Assembly (NCBI RefSeq): GCF_900184685.1
Contig: NZ_FXXL01000006.1
Location: 372,001-436,000, forward strand
Direction of reading: 5' to 3'
Source: Butyricimonas sp. Marseille-P3923
GTDB lineage: Bacteria > Bacteroidota > Bacteroidia > Bacteroidales > Marinifilaceae
DNA: 64,000 nucleotides
Shown here: positions 61,931-64,000 of the stretch, piece by piece
Position numbering within the stretch: position 1 is the first letter of the stretch
Layout: each line of letters opens with the position of its first letter
Notes under the pieces: model-generated
The model's input: the letters and a program-made list of their open reading frames with translations, nothing else
Databases searched by the model: none
What the model was told of the DNA's origin: nothing
Made by a program: the position numbers and the translations under genes

Positions 61931-63007
61931 ATGAACAAGAACTCGTATTGCGTTATTATGGCCGGAGGATTGGGAAAACGCTTTTGGCCCGTGAGTACCA
62001 AGGCTTGCCCGAAACAATTTTGTGACATTCTGAACGTTGGGAAAAGCTTCCTTCGCCAAACATTCGAACGAGCAAACCAGATCTTTGATACCCAAAACAT
62101 CTTCATCGTAACGGGTGTAGCCTATGAAGACCTGACCAAAGAACAGATCCCGGAGATTCCAACCGAAAATATCCTCAAAGAACCGTTTGGTAAAAATACT
62201 GCCCCGTGTATCGCTTACGCTGCCTACCGGATAGCCCGTATTAACCCGAACGCCAATATGGTTGTTGTCCCTTCCGACCATTTTATCAGTAATGACCTCG
62301 TGTATATTGATAATATCCAGAAAGGACTCTCCTTTATCGAGCAATTCGGGGGCTTACTTACAATCGGTATCAAACCCACCAGACCGGAAACCGGATACGG
62401 TTACATTCAGATCAAGAAAAACAAATTCTCCGAATTCATTTCCAAAGTAAAGACCTTCACCGAGAAACCGGATATCGAACTTGCAAAAGTCTTTTTGGAA
62501 TCCGGGGACTTCCTGTGGAATGCCGGAATATTCGTGTGGAAAGTAAAAGATATTATCGGGGAATTTAAAACTTACTTGGAAGACATTTACCTGCTGTTCG
62601 AGCAAGAATACAAGAACGCAGAGAATCCGGATTCACAAGAGAACATATCACATATTTACAGCCAGTGCCGGAATATTTCCATCGACTTCGGCATCATGGA
62701 AAAATCTTCGAAAGTATATGTTATGAAAGGGGAATTCGGTTGGTCTGACGTGGGAACATGGCATTCGTTCCACGAAATCAGCCCGAAAGACGAAAACGAT
62801 AACGTATCCAATAGTGAACACGTGCTATTCACGGATTCCAAAGGGTGTATCGTTAATGTCCCCCGCGACAAGAAAGTGATTATCGAAGGCATCGAGAATA
62901 TTATCATTGCCGAAAACAAAGACGTACTCATGATTTGTCATCGGGAGCATGAAGACAATATCCGGCATTTTGATGATATGCTGAAACATACAAAAAAGGA
63001 GCTTTAG
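61931..63007 (+). CDS. manC: Mannose-1-phosphate guanylyltransferase
   Basis: 358 residues, single-domain form lacking the isomerase half. Nucleotidyltransferase signature MAGGLGKRFWPVST...PKQF near 10-29; VVPSDHFI near 112, the metal-binding motif; ETGYGYIQI near 153; FTEKPD and WNAGIFVWKV near 195 onward; GWSDVGTW near 270. Makes GDP-mannose for surface glycans. Diverges from the Mla operon across a 130-bp gap where I see only a weak TAATTTCG box. Confidence 0.95.
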   Translation: MNKNSYCVIMAGGLGKRFWPVSTKACPKQFCDILNVGKSFLRQTFERANQIFDTQNIFIVTGVAYEDLTKEQIPEIPTENILKEPFGKNTAPCIAYAAYRIARINPNANMVVVPSDHFISNDLVYIDNIQKGLSFIEQFGGLLTIGIKPTRPETGYGYIQIKKNKFSEFISKVKTFTEKPDIELAKVFLESGDFLWNAGIFVWKVKDIIGEFKTYLEDIYLLFEQEYKNAENPDSQENISHIYSQCRNISIDFGIMEKSSKVYVMKGEFGWSDVGTWHSFHEISPKDENDNVSNSEHVLFTDSKGCIVNVPRDKKVIIEGIENIIIAENKDVLMICHREHEDNIRHFDDMLKHTKKEL

Positions 63008-63022
63008 AAAAGCTCCTTTTTT
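62992..63022. terminator. Terminator overlapping the end of manC
   Basis: Stem AAAAAAGGAGCTT/AAGCTCCTTTTTT (62992-63004 with 63010-63022), loop 5 nt; the TAG stop codon (63005-63007) sits in the loop. Can also stop the converging CorC-type gene. Confidence 0.9.
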
Positions 63023-63033
63023 ATATCTGTACT

Positions 63034-64000
63034 TTATACGGTTACTTTCACTTCTTCAATCCGCGCACTCTTTACGCTCAATATCTCGTACACGGCATTT
63101 TCAATCTCTATTTGTTCTCCTTCTTCAGGAATATCCTCGTTATAATACAGGATCAATCCGGCTAACGTTTCGTATTCCTCGTCTTCCGGCAGTTCCAAAT
63201 CATACTTTTCATTCAAGTAATCCACTTCCAAACGACCGGAAAAGATAAATTCATTCGGACTTAATTGCTCTTCTTTCAAATTCAAACGATCGTGTTCATC
63301 CTCTATCTCCCCGAAAATTTCTTCCATGATATCCTCTATCGTCACCATTCCGGCTGTAATCCCAAATTCATCCACGACCACGGCTACACTTTTCTGCTCC
63401 TTCGTGAAAAGATTCAACAATCTCAATGCCGACATGGTTTCGGGCACGATCAGGATCTTACTCACCGCTTTCTTCACGGTCTCCGGGTGATGAAACAGTG
63501 CCGAGGAATGCACGTAACCAATCACGTTATCAATAGAATCCCGATAAATCAATATCCGGGAAAGCCCTGTTTCCACGAATCGGTTCCGCAACTCGTCCAG
63601 ACTGCAGTCTATGGGCAGAGCCACGATATCCGGACGCGGCACGATACATTCCCGTAACTTGATTTCCGAGAAATCCAAGGCGTTACGGAACAACTTGATA
63701 TCATGTTCATCCTCGTTCTCCACGCCGGCAGTTTCCCCCTCCTCTATCAGGTTATTCAAGTCTATCTTGCCGAAAGCACGATTCTCCTCTTTCGCCAATT
63801 TACGCCCCGTGAATATCCGCAACAACAGTCCCCCGAACCATACCGAGAAATAAGAAATCGGGAAAAACAGGATATAAAAGATAAATACAGGTATTGCAAA
63901 AATACGAAGAAACAAATTCGGACGCAACCGGAACACCGCTTTAGGCAAAAACTCGCCCGATACCAACATAATTAAAGTAGAGATTAAGGTTACCAGTATC
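63034..64000 (-). CDS. Hemolysin/CorC-type CBS-domain membrane protein (partial, 5' end outside window)
   Basis: The frame stays open to the right edge; the codons before the ATG at 63969 read ILVTLISTLI and continue the membrane domain, so the gene starts outside. Visible order: end of the CNNM/DUF21 membrane domain (LVSGEFLPKA, IFYILFFPISYFSVW), two CBS domains (VPRPDIVALPIDCSLDEL and MVTIEDIMEEIFGEIEDE), then a CorC/HlyC C-terminal domain ending in VKVTV. Family members act in divalent cation export or tolerance. Confidence 0.93.
   Translation of the reverse strand, partial: ILVTLISTLIMLVSGEFLPKAVFRLRPNLFLRIFAIPVFIFYILFFPISYFSVWFGGLLLRIFTGRKLAKEENRAFGKIDLNNLIEEGETAGVENEDEHDIKLFRNALDFSEIKLRECIVPRPDIVALPIDCSLDELRNRFVETGLSRILIYRDSIDNVIGYVHSSALFHHPETVKKAVSKILIVPETMSALRLLNLFTKEQKSVAVVVDEFGITAGMVTIEDIMEEIFGEIEDEHDRLNLKEEQLSPNEFIFSGRLEVDYLNEKYDLELPEDEEYETLAGLILYYNEDIPEEGEQIEIENAVYEILSVKSARIEEVKVTV

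Overview
The window is chromosomal DNA from a Bacteroidota bacterium, most likely a gut member of the Bacteroidales. Odoribacteraceae (Butyricimonas or Odoribacter type) is my best guess from gene content; this is inference, not a database match. The signs are three SusC/SusD (RagA/RagB) outer-membrane loci, each led by an ECF sigma factor and a FecR anti-sigma factor; many lipoproteins; thioredoxin-fold TlpA proteins; and repeated promoters of the Bacteroidota type (-7 box TAnnTTTG, once with a clear TTTG -33 box).

Layout. 1-5948: a heavy-metal RND efflux operon (adaptor, pump, TolC channel) closed by a terminator. 6005-15484: Sus-like locus 1 (sigma, FecR, SusC, SusD, fasciclin-like lipoprotein, small lipoprotein, thioredoxin protein). 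15485-27488: Sus-like locus 2 (sigma, FecR, SusC, SusD, a 64-residue lipoprotein, a Calx-beta-like lipoprotein, a 90-nt hairpin, a large zinc metalloprotease). 27498-30602: minus-strand housekeeping genes (HAD phosphatase, hotdog thioesterase, HIT protein, GreA, TtcA-like tRNA thiolase). 30688-33668: a YfcC-type transporter converging on a GH29 fucosidase. 33745-46477: Sus-like locus 3 on the minus strand (sigma, FecR, TlpA, a TlpA relative without thioredoxin domain, SusC, SusD, DUF4843 protein, PKD-like lipoprotein, TlpA). 46546-53667: gcvP, an ATPase/DUF234 protein, tRNA-His, a DUF3109 protein and gpmI. 53874-55686: PadR regulator plus PspC membrane protein. 55731-61800: five-gene minus-strand operon (MlaE-like permease, MlaF-like ATPase, DUF4296 lipoprotein, small unknown, tricorn-like protease). 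61931-64000: mannose-1-phosphate guanylyltransferase and the cut-off end of a CBS/CorC-domain membrane protein.

How it works together. None of the three Sus-like loci carries a glycosidase. Locus 1 has a thioredoxin protein, locus 3 has two TlpA proteins, and locus 2 has a metalloprotease. All three SusC proteins keep the N-terminal STN signalling domain that fits the FecR/ECF pair beside them. The simplest reading is TonB-dependent uptake of peptides or proteins, possibly disulfide-bonded ones, with substrate-sensed induction. That substrate is inferred, not shown.

The most unusual non-coding signals are two long intergenic tracts of degenerate 11-bp tandem repeats (about 16492-16716 and 51831-51940). 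In both, the units run in one orientation and then flip. Others are a composite AT-rich repeat following two stop codons, paired dyads with a shared core near two sigma genes, and a near-perfect 27-bp palindrome over the padR promoter.
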